DNA of 64,000 nt from Alphaproteobacteria bacterium (GTDB lineage Bacteria > Pseudomonadota > Alphaproteobacteria > GCA-2731375), in NCBI GenBank assembly GCA_030746295.1, contig JASLMY010000003.1, positions 29,950 through 93,949 on the forward strand, written 5' to 3'. The notes below the pieces were generated by a model, which saw nothing but the letters and a program-made list of their open reading frames with translations, was not told where the DNA came from and did not search any database. The first letter of the stretch is position 1, and each line of letters begins with the position of its first letter. The position numbers and the translations under genes were made by a program. Below are positions 1 to 11,738 of the stretch, one piece after another.

Positions 1-2198
1 GTGGTGGCGCTCTCGCCCGCACCCTTGATGCCGAGCGGGTTGTCGCTTTCCAGAACTTCGTGCAAGGCCACCGTCATGGCCGGCAGGTCGTCGGCCCGGG
101 GCATGGCGTAGTCCATGAAGCTGCCCGTCAGGGCCTGGCCGGAGGCGGCGTCGTGCACCACCGCTTCCATCAGCGCCTGGCCGATGCCCTGGGCCGCACC
201 GCCGTGCATCTGGCCGTCGACGATCAGCGGGTTCACGACCCGGCCGACGTCGGCAACGACGATATGGTTCACCAGGCGGACGGTGCCCAGCGCCGGGTCG
301 ACCTCGACCTCGGCGACGTGGCAGCCGTTGGCGTGGGTCTCGCGCTCCGTGTCGAAGACCGTATCGGCACCGAGCGGCGTACCCGCCGCCTCGGCATGGG
401 CCGCGACCTCGAAGAGCGTTACCCGCCGGTCGGTGCCGGCGATCCGGAAGGCGCCCTCGCCGAACTCTATGTCGGTGGCCGCCGCTTCCATCATCTCCGC
501 CGCCACCTCGCGGCCCTTCTCCACCATCTCGCGTGCCGCCAGGACCGCAGCACCGCCGCCGATCCGGGCCGAGCGCGAGCCGGCCGAGCCGGCGCCGCGT
601 TGGACCTGGTCGGTATCGCCGAAGACGACGCGGATCGCGTCGAACGGCACCCCCAGCTCCGAGACCAGGATTTGTGAGTACATGGTCTCGTGCCCCATGC
701 CGAAGTCCTGGGTGCCGACGAGGGCGGTGACGGTGCCATCGGCGCTCGTGCGGACTTCGGCGAACTCCGACGGCGTGCCGCCGTCGTTCTCGACATACAT
801 GGCAAGGCCGATGCCTCTCAGACGACCTTCCGCCTCGGCTGCCCGGCGCCGGGCCTCGAAGCCGGCCCAGTCGGAGAGATCCAGCGCCCGCTCCAAGTTC
901 TGCGCGAAGTCGCCGGAATGGTAGACAGCCCCCCCCGGCGCCCGCCATGGCATCTCGTCGGGCGCGACCAGGTTGCGTCGGCGCAGCTCGATGCGGTCGA
1001 TGCCGGCCTCGTCCGCCGCCGCGTCGACCAGGCTCTCGATCAGGTAGTTGGCCTCGATCCGGCCGATGCCGCGATAGGCGGCGAGCGGCGCCGTGTTGGA
1101 GAAGAGGCCCCGCATCTCGATATGCGCCGCCGGGATTCGGTAGACGCCGCCCAGCACCGGCGGCAGGAAGGAGACCATGACCCAGATCGAGCGGCTGGCG
1201 AGATAGGCACCGTGGCGCCAGTCGACGCTGGCCCGTAGCGCGGTGATGCGGCCCTCGGCGTCGAGGGCGAGCTCGCCGCGCATGACGTGATCGCGGGCCT
1301 GTGTGTCGGAAAGGAAGCTCTCGCCGCGCTGGGCCGTCCACTTGACCGGGCGACCGAGGCGCCGGGCGGCGACCAGGACCAGGGCGAATTCCGGATAGGC
1401 GCCGCCGCGGGCACCGAAACCGCCGCCGGTATCGGGCACGACGACGCGCAGCTTCGCCTTCTCGATGCCCAGCATGCCGGCAAGAATCGCCTGCAGGCCG
1501 TGCGCAGACTGGCAGCCGGTGCGTAGCGTCAGGCGGTCGTCGCTCGCGTCGTACTCGCCGATCGCCGAGCGCGGTTCCATGAAGGCGATGACGACCCGGT
1601 TGTTGACGAGCGTCCGGCGCGTGATCTGCGCCGCCTCGGCCATCGCGGCCTCGACCGCGGCGCCGTCGCCGCCTTCCCATTCGAAGGAGACATTGCCCGG
1701 CTGCTCGTCGGTGAGCGCCGGCGCGTCCGCGTCCAATGCCTGCTCGATCTCAATCACCGCCGGCAAGGGCTCGTAGTCGACGGCGACCAGCTCTGCCGCC
1801 GCCTCCGCCTGGGCCTGGCTGTCGGCGACGACGAAGGCGACCGGCTCGCCAACGTAGCGCACCCGATTCCGGGCCAGCGGGTATTGCGAGGCCTCGGGCG
1901 GCAGGCTGCCGTCGCGGCAGCGGACGTCGAAGGGCGGCGTGCCGGTCAGCGAGGGGATCGGATGCAGGATCTCGTCGGCGACGTCGGCCGCCGTCAGCAC
2001 CAGGCGCACGCCGGGCGCGTCGGCGGCCTCGCCCGTATCGATGGCGCCGATCCGGGCGTGCGCGTGGGCTGAGCGGACGACCGCGGCGAAGAGGCCGCCC
2101 TCCGGCGAGAGGTCGTCGGTATAGCGGCTGTCGCCGACGAGAAAGCGGCGGTCCTCGCGGCGCGGCAATGCGGCGCCGACGCCTTGTCCGTGGCTCAT
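1..2198 (-). CDS. Xanthine dehydrogenase family, molybdopterin-binding large subunit (3' end cut by window)
   Basis: Large catalytic subunit of a molybdenum hydroxylase (xanthine/CO dehydrogenase family), which binds the Mo-cytosine-dinucleotide cofactor. The gene starts at ATG 2198 (MSHGQGVGAALPRREDRRFL) and runs off the left edge after about 732 codons. The a/b hammerhead region is seen early (RYTDDL, RYVGEPVAFVVADS). The active-site loop reads AAYRGIGRIEA, which is not the AYRCSFR loop of true form I CO dehydrogenase. Near the window edge PLGIKGAGES carries the catalytic Glu of the family. Only the last few tens of residues should be missing. Substrate cannot be told. Its FAD and 2Fe-2S partner subunits are not in the window. 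It is divergent from the gamma-glutamyltransferase gene. Confidence 0.9.
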   Translation of the reverse strand, partial: MSHGQGVGAALPRREDRRFLVGDSRYTDDLSPEGGLFAAVVRSAHAHARIGAIDTGEAADAPGVRLVLTAADVADEILHPIPSLTGTPPFDVRCRDGSLPPEASQYPLARNRVRYVGEPVAFVVADSQAQAEAAAELVAVDYEPLPAVIEIEQALDADAPALTDEQPGNVSFEWEGGDGAAVEAAMAEAAQITRRTLVNNRVVIAFMEPRSAIGEYDASDDRLTLRTGCQSAHGLQAILAGMLGIEKAKLRVVVPDTGGGFGARGGAYPEFALVLVAARRLGRPVKWTAQRGESFLSDTQARDHVMRGELALDAEGRITALRASVDWRHGAYLASRSIWVMVSFLPPVLGGVYRIPAAHIEMRGLFSNTAPLAAYRGIGRIEANYLIESLVDAAADEAGIDRIELRRRNLVAPDEMPWRAPGGAVYHSGDFAQNLERALDLSDWAGFEARRRAAEAEGRLRGIGLAMYVENDGGTPSEFAEVRTSADGTVTALVGTQDFGMGHETMYSQILVSELGVPFDAIRVVFGDTDQVQRGAGSAGSRSARIGGGAAVLAAREMVEKGREVAAEMMEAAATDIEFGEGAFRIAGTDRRVTLFEVAAHAEAAGTPLGADTVFDTERETHANGCHVAEVEVDPALGTVRLVNHIVVADVGRVVNPLIVDGQMHGGAAQGIGQALMEAVVHDAASGQALTGSFMDYAMPRADDLPAMTVALHEVLESDNPLGIKGAGESAT

Positions 2199-2347
2199 CG
2201 CGGTTCCCTCCCCGACGTTTCACTCCGCCCGATCCATGATGCCGAAATCGGCGGCGCTGTCCAACGAGGCTCGCTTGACGCGGCCGGGCGCCGCCCGCAA
2301 GCTCGAACCGACCGCAGCGTCGCGGCGCAGATGGGAGGGGGCACAGA

Positions 2348-3949
2348 ATGACGACAGCGGAGGCAGGGCGCCCGGGCGTCCGCGGCATGGGCGGCATGGT
2401 GGCATCGGCGCATCCCCTGGCCTCGGCCGCCGGCGTCGAGATGCTGAACCGCGGCGGCAACGCCTTCGATGCCGTGGCGGCGACCACCGCGGCCCTCAAC
2501 GTCGTCGAGCCCTTCATGTCGGGCCTGGCCGGCCTCGGCCTCGCGACCTGTTACATCGCCGCCGAGCGCCGGGTGCGTTGCCTCGACTTTATTCCGCCGG
2601 TGCCGCTGGAATTCGATGCCGAAGGACTCAGCAGGGCGGATACCGACGTCGGCGGCAACGCCAGCGGCGTGCCCGGCAACCTCGCCGGCTGGGCGACCCT
2701 GGTCGGGGACTATGGCCGCAAGTCCTTCGCCGAGACCCTGGCGCCTGCCATCGCGTTGGCCAGGAACGGTTTCCCCATCTCGCCCTTCCATGTTGGGAAG
2801 GTAGCGGCGATGGAGGCGCGGGGCCCGAGCGAGGAATGGCGTCGGGTCTACGGCTTCGGTGGCGCGGCGGCCATGGGCGCGGTGCTGCGGCAGCCCGACC
2901 TGGCCGAGACCCTTGAGGCGGTGGCGGCGGAGGGTCCGGGCTACCTCTATGGCGGACCGCTCGGCGAGAAGATGGTGGCGCACCTGCAAAGCCTCGGCGG
3001 CACGATGTCGATGGCGGATCTGGAGGCGGTGGCGCCGGCCTGGCAAACGCCGATTACGACGCCCTACCGCGACCTCGAGGTGCACGCGCCGCCGCCGCCG
3101 GCGGAGTCGTTCCAGTTCCTGCTGACGCTTCGGATCCTCGACGGGCTCGACCTCGGCCACTTCGAGCACTTGAGCGTCGAGCACCTGGACACCGTCTTTC
3201 GCGCCGTCCGCGTCGCGGCCGAGGTCCGCATTCGCAACAACCAGGCCGAAGTGGCGCGGATTGCCGAGCTTCTGGACGAGGACTCGGTCGCCGGGCTCCG
3301 GGCCCTGGTCACCGACGGCGCGCCGGTCTTCGGCCGCACCGAGCAGTGGGCGGACGGCCCCCTGGTCGACGGTCCCTCGCTGAAGGAAGACACGACCTCG
3401 CTGTCGGTGATCGACGCCGAGGGCAACGCCGTCTGCATCACCCAGAGCCTCGGCGGTGTCTACGGCTCGGGCGTCGTCATCCCGGGCACCGGCGTCTGCA
3501 TGAACAACTTTCTGTTCTGGGGCGACCTGGAGCGCGATTCGGCGAACGCGATGGTCGGCGGCGGCCCCTTAGGGATGTGTCTAGCACCCTCGATCAGCCT
3601 TCGTGGCGGCGAGTTGGCACTCAGTCTCGGAACGCCCGGCAGCTACGGCATCCTGCAGACCCAAGTCCAGGCCATGGTGCACTACCTCGACTACGGCCTC
3701 GGCCTGCAGGCGGCGATCGAGGCACCGAGGGCCCGGCTCTGGGACGGCCGCCGGATCGACCTCGAGGGCCGCATCGCGCCCCAGGTCGTGGCGGGGCTGC
3801 GGGAAAAGGGTCACGACATCCAGGAGGCCGAAGCTTTCACCTGGGTCGCCGGCGGCATGCAGGCGGTAGCCCGCGATCCGGCGACCGGGGCGCTCGAGGG
3901 TGCGGCGGACCCACGGCGCGACGGCGCCGCGATACCGGCACTCGGCTAG
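2348..3949 (+). CDS. Gamma-glutamyltransferase family protein
   Basis: 533-residue N-terminal nucleophile hydrolase of the gamma-glutamyltranspeptidase family. It shows the N-terminal family signature (ASAHPLASAAGVEMLNRGGN) and the autocleavage site DTTSLSVID with the candidate catalytic Thr near residue 349, followed by GNAVCITQSLGG and GTGVCMNNFLFWGD. Cleavage at this Thr would give large and small chains. There is no obvious signal peptide, so it may be a cytoplasmic YwrD-like member and not periplasmic Ggt. The start follows a GGAGGGGG-like ribosome site. Substrate (glutathione or another gamma-glutamyl compound) is not decided by sequence. Confidence 0.88.
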   Translation: MTTAEAGRPGVRGMGGMVASAHPLASAAGVEMLNRGGNAFDAVAATTAALNVVEPFMSGLAGLGLATCYIAAERRVRCLDFIPPVPLEFDAEGLSRADTDVGGNASGVPGNLAGWATLVGDYGRKSFAETLAPAIALARNGFPISPFHVGKVAAMEARGPSEEWRRVYGFGGAAAMGAVLRQPDLAETLEAVAAEGPGYLYGGPLGEKMVAHLQSLGGTMSMADLEAVAPAWQTPITTPYRDLEVHAPPPPAESFQFLLTLRILDGLDLGHFEHLSVEHLDTVFRAVRVAAEVRIRNNQAEVARIAELLDEDSVAGLRALVTDGAPVFGRTEQWADGPLVDGPSLKEDTTSLSVIDAEGNAVCITQSLGGVYGSGVVIPGTGVCMNNFLFWGDLERDSANAMVGGGPLGMCLAPSISLRGGELALSLGTPGSYGILQTQVQAMVHYLDYGLGLQAAIEAPRARLWDGRRIDLEGRIAPQVVAGLREKGHDIQEAEAFTWVAGGMQAVARDPATGALEGAADPRRDGAAIPALG

Positions 3950-3968
3950 CGGCAACGTAGCCGCCTCG

Positions 3969-4565
3969 CTATTGGACGGTTTGAGCCGCCTTGGTCAGGC
4001 GCCAGACGGTCGCCGGCGGGACATTGCGCCAGGAATAGCCCGCCGCGCGGGCCTTGAGATTCCAGCGCTCCAGCTTGGCGCGCGAGATCGGCGAGCCCGG
4101 CCCATAAGTGAACTGGACGAAGACGCCGTCCTCGTCCATGACGGCGAAGGCCTGGTTCAGGATGATGCGTTGTAACCGCTCGGACATGGAAAGGAGCGGC
4201 AGGCCCGAGACCACGGTGTCGACGGTGCCGATGCCACGGTGGCGGAGATGGGAGCGCAGGCGAACCACGTCCGCCAACAGCACCGTCGCCTCCGGAAACC
4301 GCTTCTCCAGCAGTTGATGCAGCTCGACGTCCCGTTCGATCACGACGAGCCGATCGGCAGCGACGCCAGCCTCCAGCAGCGCCGCCGTGATCGCGCCGGT
4401 GCCGCCGCCGAGCTCGACCACGGCGCCCGCTCCATTGGAATCGACTTGGGCGGCCATCAAGCGGGCCAGCGCCGGCCCGCTCGGCATCACGGCACCTGTC
4501 CGGAGCGGGCTGCGGAGCCACCTGGAAAAGAACAACCTGTCTTGCGAGTCGATAATCCGTAACAT
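3969..4565 (-). CDS. Class I SAM-dependent methyltransferase, PmtA-like (phospholipid N-methyltransferase family)
   Basis: 198-residue Rossmann-fold methyltransferase. Motif I is VVELGGGTGAITAALL, preceded by PSGPALARLMA, a pattern shared by alphaproteobacterial PmtA-type phosphatidylethanolamine N-methyltransferases and the related rRNA adenine dimethylase fold. A later VVSGLPLLSM corresponds to the motif IV region. The start is placed at ATG 4565 (MLRIIDSQDRLFF) because upstream sequence in the frame has no coding character. It is convergent with the gamma-glutamyltransferase gene, 19 bp between stops. A role in phosphatidylcholine synthesis is plausible but inferred. Confidence 0.78.
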   Translation of the reverse strand: MLRIIDSQDRLFFSRWLRSPLRTGAVMPSGPALARLMAAQVDSNGAGAVVELGGGTGAITAALLEAGVAADRLVVIERDVELHQLLEKRFPEATVLLADVVRLRSHLRHRGIGTVDTVVSGLPLLSMSERLQRIILNQAFAVMDEDGVFVQFTYGPGSPISRAKLERWNLKARAAGYSWRNVPPATVWRLTKAAQTVQ

Positions 4566-4922
4566 CGCGCTTGCCGATCCCCGACCGCGGAGCGCCGCGG
4601 CTACATACTTCGCTTTGCGTCTATCTCGACCGAGCGATCGATCCGGACGGGCGATTTGGCGCCCCGCTCTTCGACCCGCGGATCCGACCGCCAATCCGCC
4701 CGAAGCGCCGACCGCCCAGACACTATGTAGTGGTTGATTCGGAAATGGAAACCGAGACTTGCGGCGAAGCCGCAGATTCCGAGCCAGCCTTGGGCTATGT
4801 CGCGGCTCGGGCCGACTTCGATTGCGAACATCTTGTGCCGACCGAGCGATTTCGGCGAATCGCCCCGAGACCCCGACGCGCCCCTTGACGAGGGCGTCGA
4901 GACCGAGCACATTGATAAAGAC
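4566..4922. other. Non-coding stretch upstream of copper operon
   Basis: I see no convincing gene in this stretch. It shows a short perfect inverted repeat CACTA-TG-TAGTG at 4721-4732. Near its right end a -35-like TTGACG (4885-4890) and a -10-like GATAAA (4914-4919) precede the copper operon, although their 23 bp spacing is longer than ideal. A 108-codon minus-strand frame (4601-4927) is open but lacks family resemblance and a ribosome site. Confidence 0.5.
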
Positions 4923-4942
4923 CCCACCCCCCGGGGGGTGGG
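4923..4942. promoter_or_regulatory. CsoR-type operator: perfect 20-bp G/C-tract palindrome
   Basis: CCCACCCCCC followed directly by GGGGGGTGGG forms a perfect inverted repeat, ending 32 bp before the copZ start. Runs of C and G flanking a central dyad are the hallmark of CsoR/RcnR-family operators. The csoR-like gene lies two genes downstream in the same operon, so autorepression relieved by metal is the natural reading. A start site a few bases beyond the GATAAA at 4914 would fall inside the palindrome. Confidence 0.75.
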
Positions 4943-4974
4943 ATAGTCCCGTGAGGGAGCATTGGAGCAAGAGA

Positions 4975-5175
4975 ATGATCGCTTTGAAAATCGAGGGCAT
5001 GAGCTGCGAGCACTGCGTCAAGGCGGTGCGCGAGGCGCTCGTCGGGGTGCCGGGCGTCGACAAGGTCGACGACGTGAGCCTGGAGCGCGGCGAGGCCGTC
5101 GTCGCCGGTACGCCGCAGACCGAGGCGCTGCTGGCCGCGGTGCGCCAGCAAGGCTACGAGGCCCGGCTGGCGTGA
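4975..5175 (+). CDS. copZ: CopZ-like copper chaperone (HMA domain)
   Basis: 66-residue single heavy-metal-associated domain. The metal loop is GMSCEHC with both cysteines present. The fold order is that of a stand-alone HMA protein (MIALKIEG strand, KAVREALVGVPG helix, final YEARLA strand). It should bind Cu(I) in the cytosol and deliver it to the CopA ATPase or to the CsoR sensor. First gene of the operon, with the CsoR-type palindrome just upstream. The stop overlaps the GTG start of the regulator (GTGA), so the two are probably translationally coupled. Confidence 0.92.
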   Translation: MIALKIEGMSCEHCVKAVREALVGVPGVDKVDDVSLERGEAVVAGTPQTEALLAAVRQQGYEARLA

Positions 5176-5486
5176 GCGACATGGCGGCGGAGCCTTCGAC
5201 AGGGCATGCGCACGGGCTGCACTTGGAGACCGGCGCGCGCGAGGACGCGCGTCGGCGCCTGCTGTCGATCCGGGGTCACGTCGAGGGCGTCCAGCGCATG
5301 CTGGAGGACGATTCCGTCTACTGCGTCGACGTCCTGGGGCAGATCAAGGCGGTGACCAAGGCCCTCGACAAGGTCGGCGAGCTGATCCTGCGCAGCCACC
5401 TGGAGAACCACGTCGCCACAGCGCACGAGCGCGGCGACACCACGGCCATCGTCGACGAGCTGATGGCGATCCTGAAATACCGCTGA
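5172..5486 (+). CDS. csoR: CsoR/RcnR-family metal-sensing repressor with C-H-H ligand set
   Basis: 104-residue all-helical repressor of the CsoR/RcnR (DUF156) family, with [17 protein letters not shown] as the conserved first helix. Counting from GTG 5172, the metal positions are Cys51, His76 and His80, so the second CsoR Cys is replaced by His (SHLENH). The N-terminus is His-rich (GHAHGLH). C-H-H is closer to RcnR or the Thermus CsoR than to the C-H-C set of mycobacterial CsoR. GTG 5172 is favoured because it overlaps the copZ stop and has an upstream GAGG at good distance; ATG 5181 is the alternative. Copper neighbours argue for Cu sensing. Confidence 0.88.
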   Translation: MSDMAAEPSTGHAHGLHLETGAREDARRRLLSIRGHVEGVQRMLEDDSVYCVDVLGQIKAVTKALDKVGELILRSHLENHVATAHERGDTTAIVDELMAILKYR

Positions 5487-5496
5487 GGCCCGCTGG

Positions 5497-8031
<2,535 letters not shown>

Positions 8032-8038
8032 GCTGGCG

Positions 8039-9160
<1,122 letters not shown>

Positions 9161-9167
9161 GGCGGCC

Positions 9168-9836
9168 CTAGAAGTCGAGGTCCGCATAGTGCTTGGGCGG
9201 CGGCAGGCCGGGGATGTGGTCGGCCAGGATCTGGCGGAAGCTCGGCCGCGATTTGACCCGCGCGTACCAGTCCTTGGCCTTGGGATGCTCGGACCAGGGC
9301 ACGTCGCCCAGGTAGTCGAGGCAGGAGAGCTGGGCCGCGGCGGCAATGTCGGCGAGCGAGAAATCGTCGCCGGCGAGCCAGGTCCGCCGCTCCGACAGGT
9401 AGGCGACGTAGTCCAGGTGATAGCTCATGTTCTGAATGCCGGCGCGGATCAGCTGGCTGTCGGGATGGCCCATGCCCATGAACCGCTTCAACAGCTTCTC
9501 CTTGGTCAGGTGTTGCGTCACCTCGCGGTAGAATTTCTGGTCGAACCAGGCGACGAGGCGCCGGGTCTCGGCCCGGTGCACGGGGCCGGTACCGAGCAAC
9601 GGCCGGTCAGGGTAGGCCTCGTCCAGGTACTCGCAGATCGCCTGGCTGTCGGCCAGCACCTCACCGTCGGGCTCGATCAGCACCGGCACCTGGCCGGCCG
9701 GGTTCAGGATCAGGAAATCCTGGCGCCGCTCCCAGTACTTCTCGACCGCAGGATCGAACTCCAAGCCCTTTTCCTTGAGCGCGATCCGGACCTTGCGCGA
9801 AAAGGGGGAGAGCCAGAATTGATAGAGGAGCCGCAT
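9168..9836 (-). CDS. Glutathione S-transferase family protein
   Basis: 222 residues. The N-terminal thioredoxin-like domain has the [13 protein letters not shown] active-site region, [10 protein letters not shown] with the cis-Pro, and [12 protein letters not shown] as the glutathione-binding Ser turn. The C-terminal domain is helical ([19 protein letters not shown] contains the conserved N-capping box). The catalytic position has Ser, as in theta/beta-like GSTs. The substrate is unknown. It sits directly upstream of queG on the same strand. Confidence 0.88.
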   Translation of the reverse strand: MRLLYQFWLSPFSRKVRIALKEKGLEFDPAVEKYWERRQDFLILNPAGQVPVLIEPDGEVLADSQAICEYLDEAYPDRPLLGTGPVHRAETRRLVAWFDQKFYREVTQHLTKEKLLKRFMGMGHPDSQLIRAGIQNMSYHLDYVAYLSERRTWLAGDDFSLADIAAAAQLSCLDYLGDVPWSEHPKAKDWYARVKSRPSFRQILADHIPGLPPPKHYADLDF

Positions 9837-9885
9837 GGCGGCAAGTCTAGCTCAGGCCGTGAGGCCTCGGTAAGGGCGGAGGCGG

Positions 9886-10869
9886 CTATCGCTCCATGAC
9901 CAGCACCGCCCGGCCGATGACGCGCCGCTCGGCCAGCAACATCAGCGCTTCCGCCGCCCGTTCCAGCGGCAAGCGGTGCGAGATGTGGGGTCGGATCCGG
10001 CCCGCCTCGGCCATGCCTGTCAGGGTCGCCAGGTTGCGCCGGTCGCCGGCCGGGTCGCGACGCGAATGCTCGCCGGCGCGGACGCCGACGATCGCCGCAC
10101 CCTTCAAGAGCGGATAGTTGGCCGGTGCGGCGGGGATGCGGCCCGAGGCGAAGCCGACGACGAGCAGGCGGCCGCCCCAGGCGAGGCAGCGGAGCGAAGC
10201 GTCGAAGACGTCGCCGCCAACCGGATCGAAGACGACGTCGGCGCCCCGGCCCTCGGTCAGCGCCAGCACCGCTTCGCGGAAGTTGCCTGCCCGGTAGTCG
10301 ATGGCGTGGGCAGCACCCTCGGCAACGGCGGCGGCGCACTTCTCCTCGCTGCCGGCGGTGGCGATGACGTGAGCGCCGAGCTCGGCGCCGAGACGGACCG
10401 CGGCCAGGCCGACGCCGCCGGCGGCGCCATGCACCAGCAACACGTCGCCTGCGGCCAGGCGGCCGCGATCGACAAGGCCGTGATAGGCGGTCCGGAAGGC
10501 GACCGTGAAGCAGGCCGCGTCGGTATCGTCCATGCCGCGCGGCACCCGGATCAGGCGCGCCGCCGGTGCCACGACCTCTTCGGCGAAGGTGCCTGGGCGC
10601 AGGCGCACGATGGCCCGGTCGCCGACCCGCCAGCGTTCGACGTCGGCGGCGCATTCGACGATCCGGCCGGCCCCCTCCATGCCCGGCGTGAAGGGCAGCG
10701 GCGGCCGCAATTGATAGCCGCCCTGGACCATCAGCAGGTCGGGGAAGTTGACCCCGGCCACCGCCATGGCGATGCGCACCTCGCCCGAGCCCAAGGCGGC
10801 GCGCGGCACCTCTTCAATGCGAAGCTTCGTCGGCGGCCCGAGCTCACGACAGACGGCGGCGCGCGGCAT
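9886..10869 (-). CDS. Zinc-independent MDR oxidoreductase (NADPH:quinone reductase-like)
   Basis: 327-residue medium-chain dehydrogenase/reductase of the quinone oxidoreductase type. The N-terminal GroES-like domain contains AVAGVNFPDLLMVQGGYQ and FTPGMEGAGRIVEC. The coenzyme domain has LLVHGAAGGVGLAAVRLG, and the typical ATAGSEEKCAAAVAEGA loop suggests NADPH use. The structural and catalytic zinc ligands of alcohol dehydrogenases are missing, which fits the quinone reductase branch. Start ATG 10869 has an AGGGAA ribosome site. The biological substrate is not known. Confidence 0.88.
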   Translation of the reverse strand: MPRAAVCRELGPPTKLRIEEVPRAALGSGEVRIAMAVAGVNFPDLLMVQGGYQLRPPLPFTPGMEGAGRIVECAADVERWRVGDRAIVRLRPGTFAEEVVAPAARLIRVPRGMDDTDAACFTVAFRTAYHGLVDRGRLAAGDVLLVHGAAGGVGLAAVRLGAELGAHVIATAGSEEKCAAAVAEGAAHAIDYRAGNFREAVLALTEGRGADVVFDPVGGDVFDASLRCLAWGGRLLVVGFASGRIPAAPANYPLLKGAAIVGVRAGEHSRRDPAGDRRNLATLTGMAEAGRIRPHISHRLPLERAAEALMLLAERRVIGRAVLVMER

Positions 10870-10937
10870 GGCATTCCCTGGTGTTCTTCCCCGGCCCGAG
10901 ACAACCACGCAGCACGCGGGCCGACAAGCGGGCGGGC

Positions 10938-11654
10938 TCAAGCCGCGTCGTGGAAGATGATGCCGAGGGTGTGGCGGTGGCCGCTCTGGACCCGGCTGAC
11001 GCCGTGGCGCATCTGGGCCCGATGAAATCCGCGCTTGCCGGCGACCGGCCGCTCCGCCGTCGGGAAGACGACGATCTCGCCTTGGCCCGGCCGGATCGCC
11101 TCGGCCCGGGCCTGCATGCGGGGCGACTGCTCGACGAGCAGGAATTCGCCGCCCTCGAAGTCCCGGCCTGGGCGCGAGAGGCAGAGCACCGCCTGCAAGG
11201 GAAACAGCAGCTCGCCGTATAGATCCCGGTGCAACCGGTTGTAGCCGCCGGCCTCGTAGCCGAGGAGTAGCGGCGTTGGCCGGCACTGGCCGGCAGCGCG
11301 GCAATCGCTAAGGAATTCCTCCAGGCGGCCGGGGTAGCGGTGCGGCCGGCGCATCTCCGCCATCATGGCGTTGGCGATCGGCACCAGGCGGGGATAAAGC
11401 TGCCTCCGCAGATCGCCTACCAATCTCGGCAAGGGGTAGGCGAAATAGCGGTAGCGGCCCTCGCCGAAGCGGTGGCGGGCCATCTCCACCGTGCTGCGGA
11501 AGCGCCGGTCATCACCGAAGAGCCGGACCAGCGCTTGGCACTCCGTCGGCGTCAACAACGGCCCGGCGCGGGCATAACCGCGCTCGGCGAGCTGTGTCCC
11601 CATCTCGGCCCAAGGCAGGGCGTCGATCCGCCCGCCGATCGTCTGCCCGGTCAT
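10938..11654 (-). CDS. 2OG-Fe(II) oxygenase superfamily protein
   Basis: 238-residue protein with a double-stranded beta-helix iron site: HRD in YNRLHRDLYGELLFPLQ, a distal His in MRHGVSRV, and the 2-oxoglutarate-binding Arg in SGHRHTLGIIFHDA. GEIVVFPTAERPV is typical of prolyl-hydroxylase-like members. The substrate is unknown. ATG 11654 (MTGQTIGGRID) is taken as start; a GTG/ATG-proximal extension of 7 residues is possible. It lies between gltB and the MDR gene on the same strand. Confidence 0.82.
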   Translation of the reverse strand: MTGQTIGGRIDALPWAEMGTQLAERGYARAGPLLTPTECQALVRLFGDDRRFRSTVEMARHRFGEGRYRYFAYPLPRLVGDLRRQLYPRLVPIANAMMAEMRRPHRYPGRLEEFLSDCRAAGQCRPTPLLLGYEAGGYNRLHRDLYGELLFPLQAVLCLSRPGRDFEGGEFLLVEQSPRMQARAEAIRPGQGEIVVFPTAERPVAGKRGFHRAQMRHGVSRVQSGHRHTLGIIFHDAA

Positions 11655-11738
11655 CCGCCGTCCTCCGCCACGCACCCCTTCTATGCCGTGCGGCCGGCAG
11701 CCGCCATCCGAATCGTGCGGTCCAATCGGGCGGCGGGC

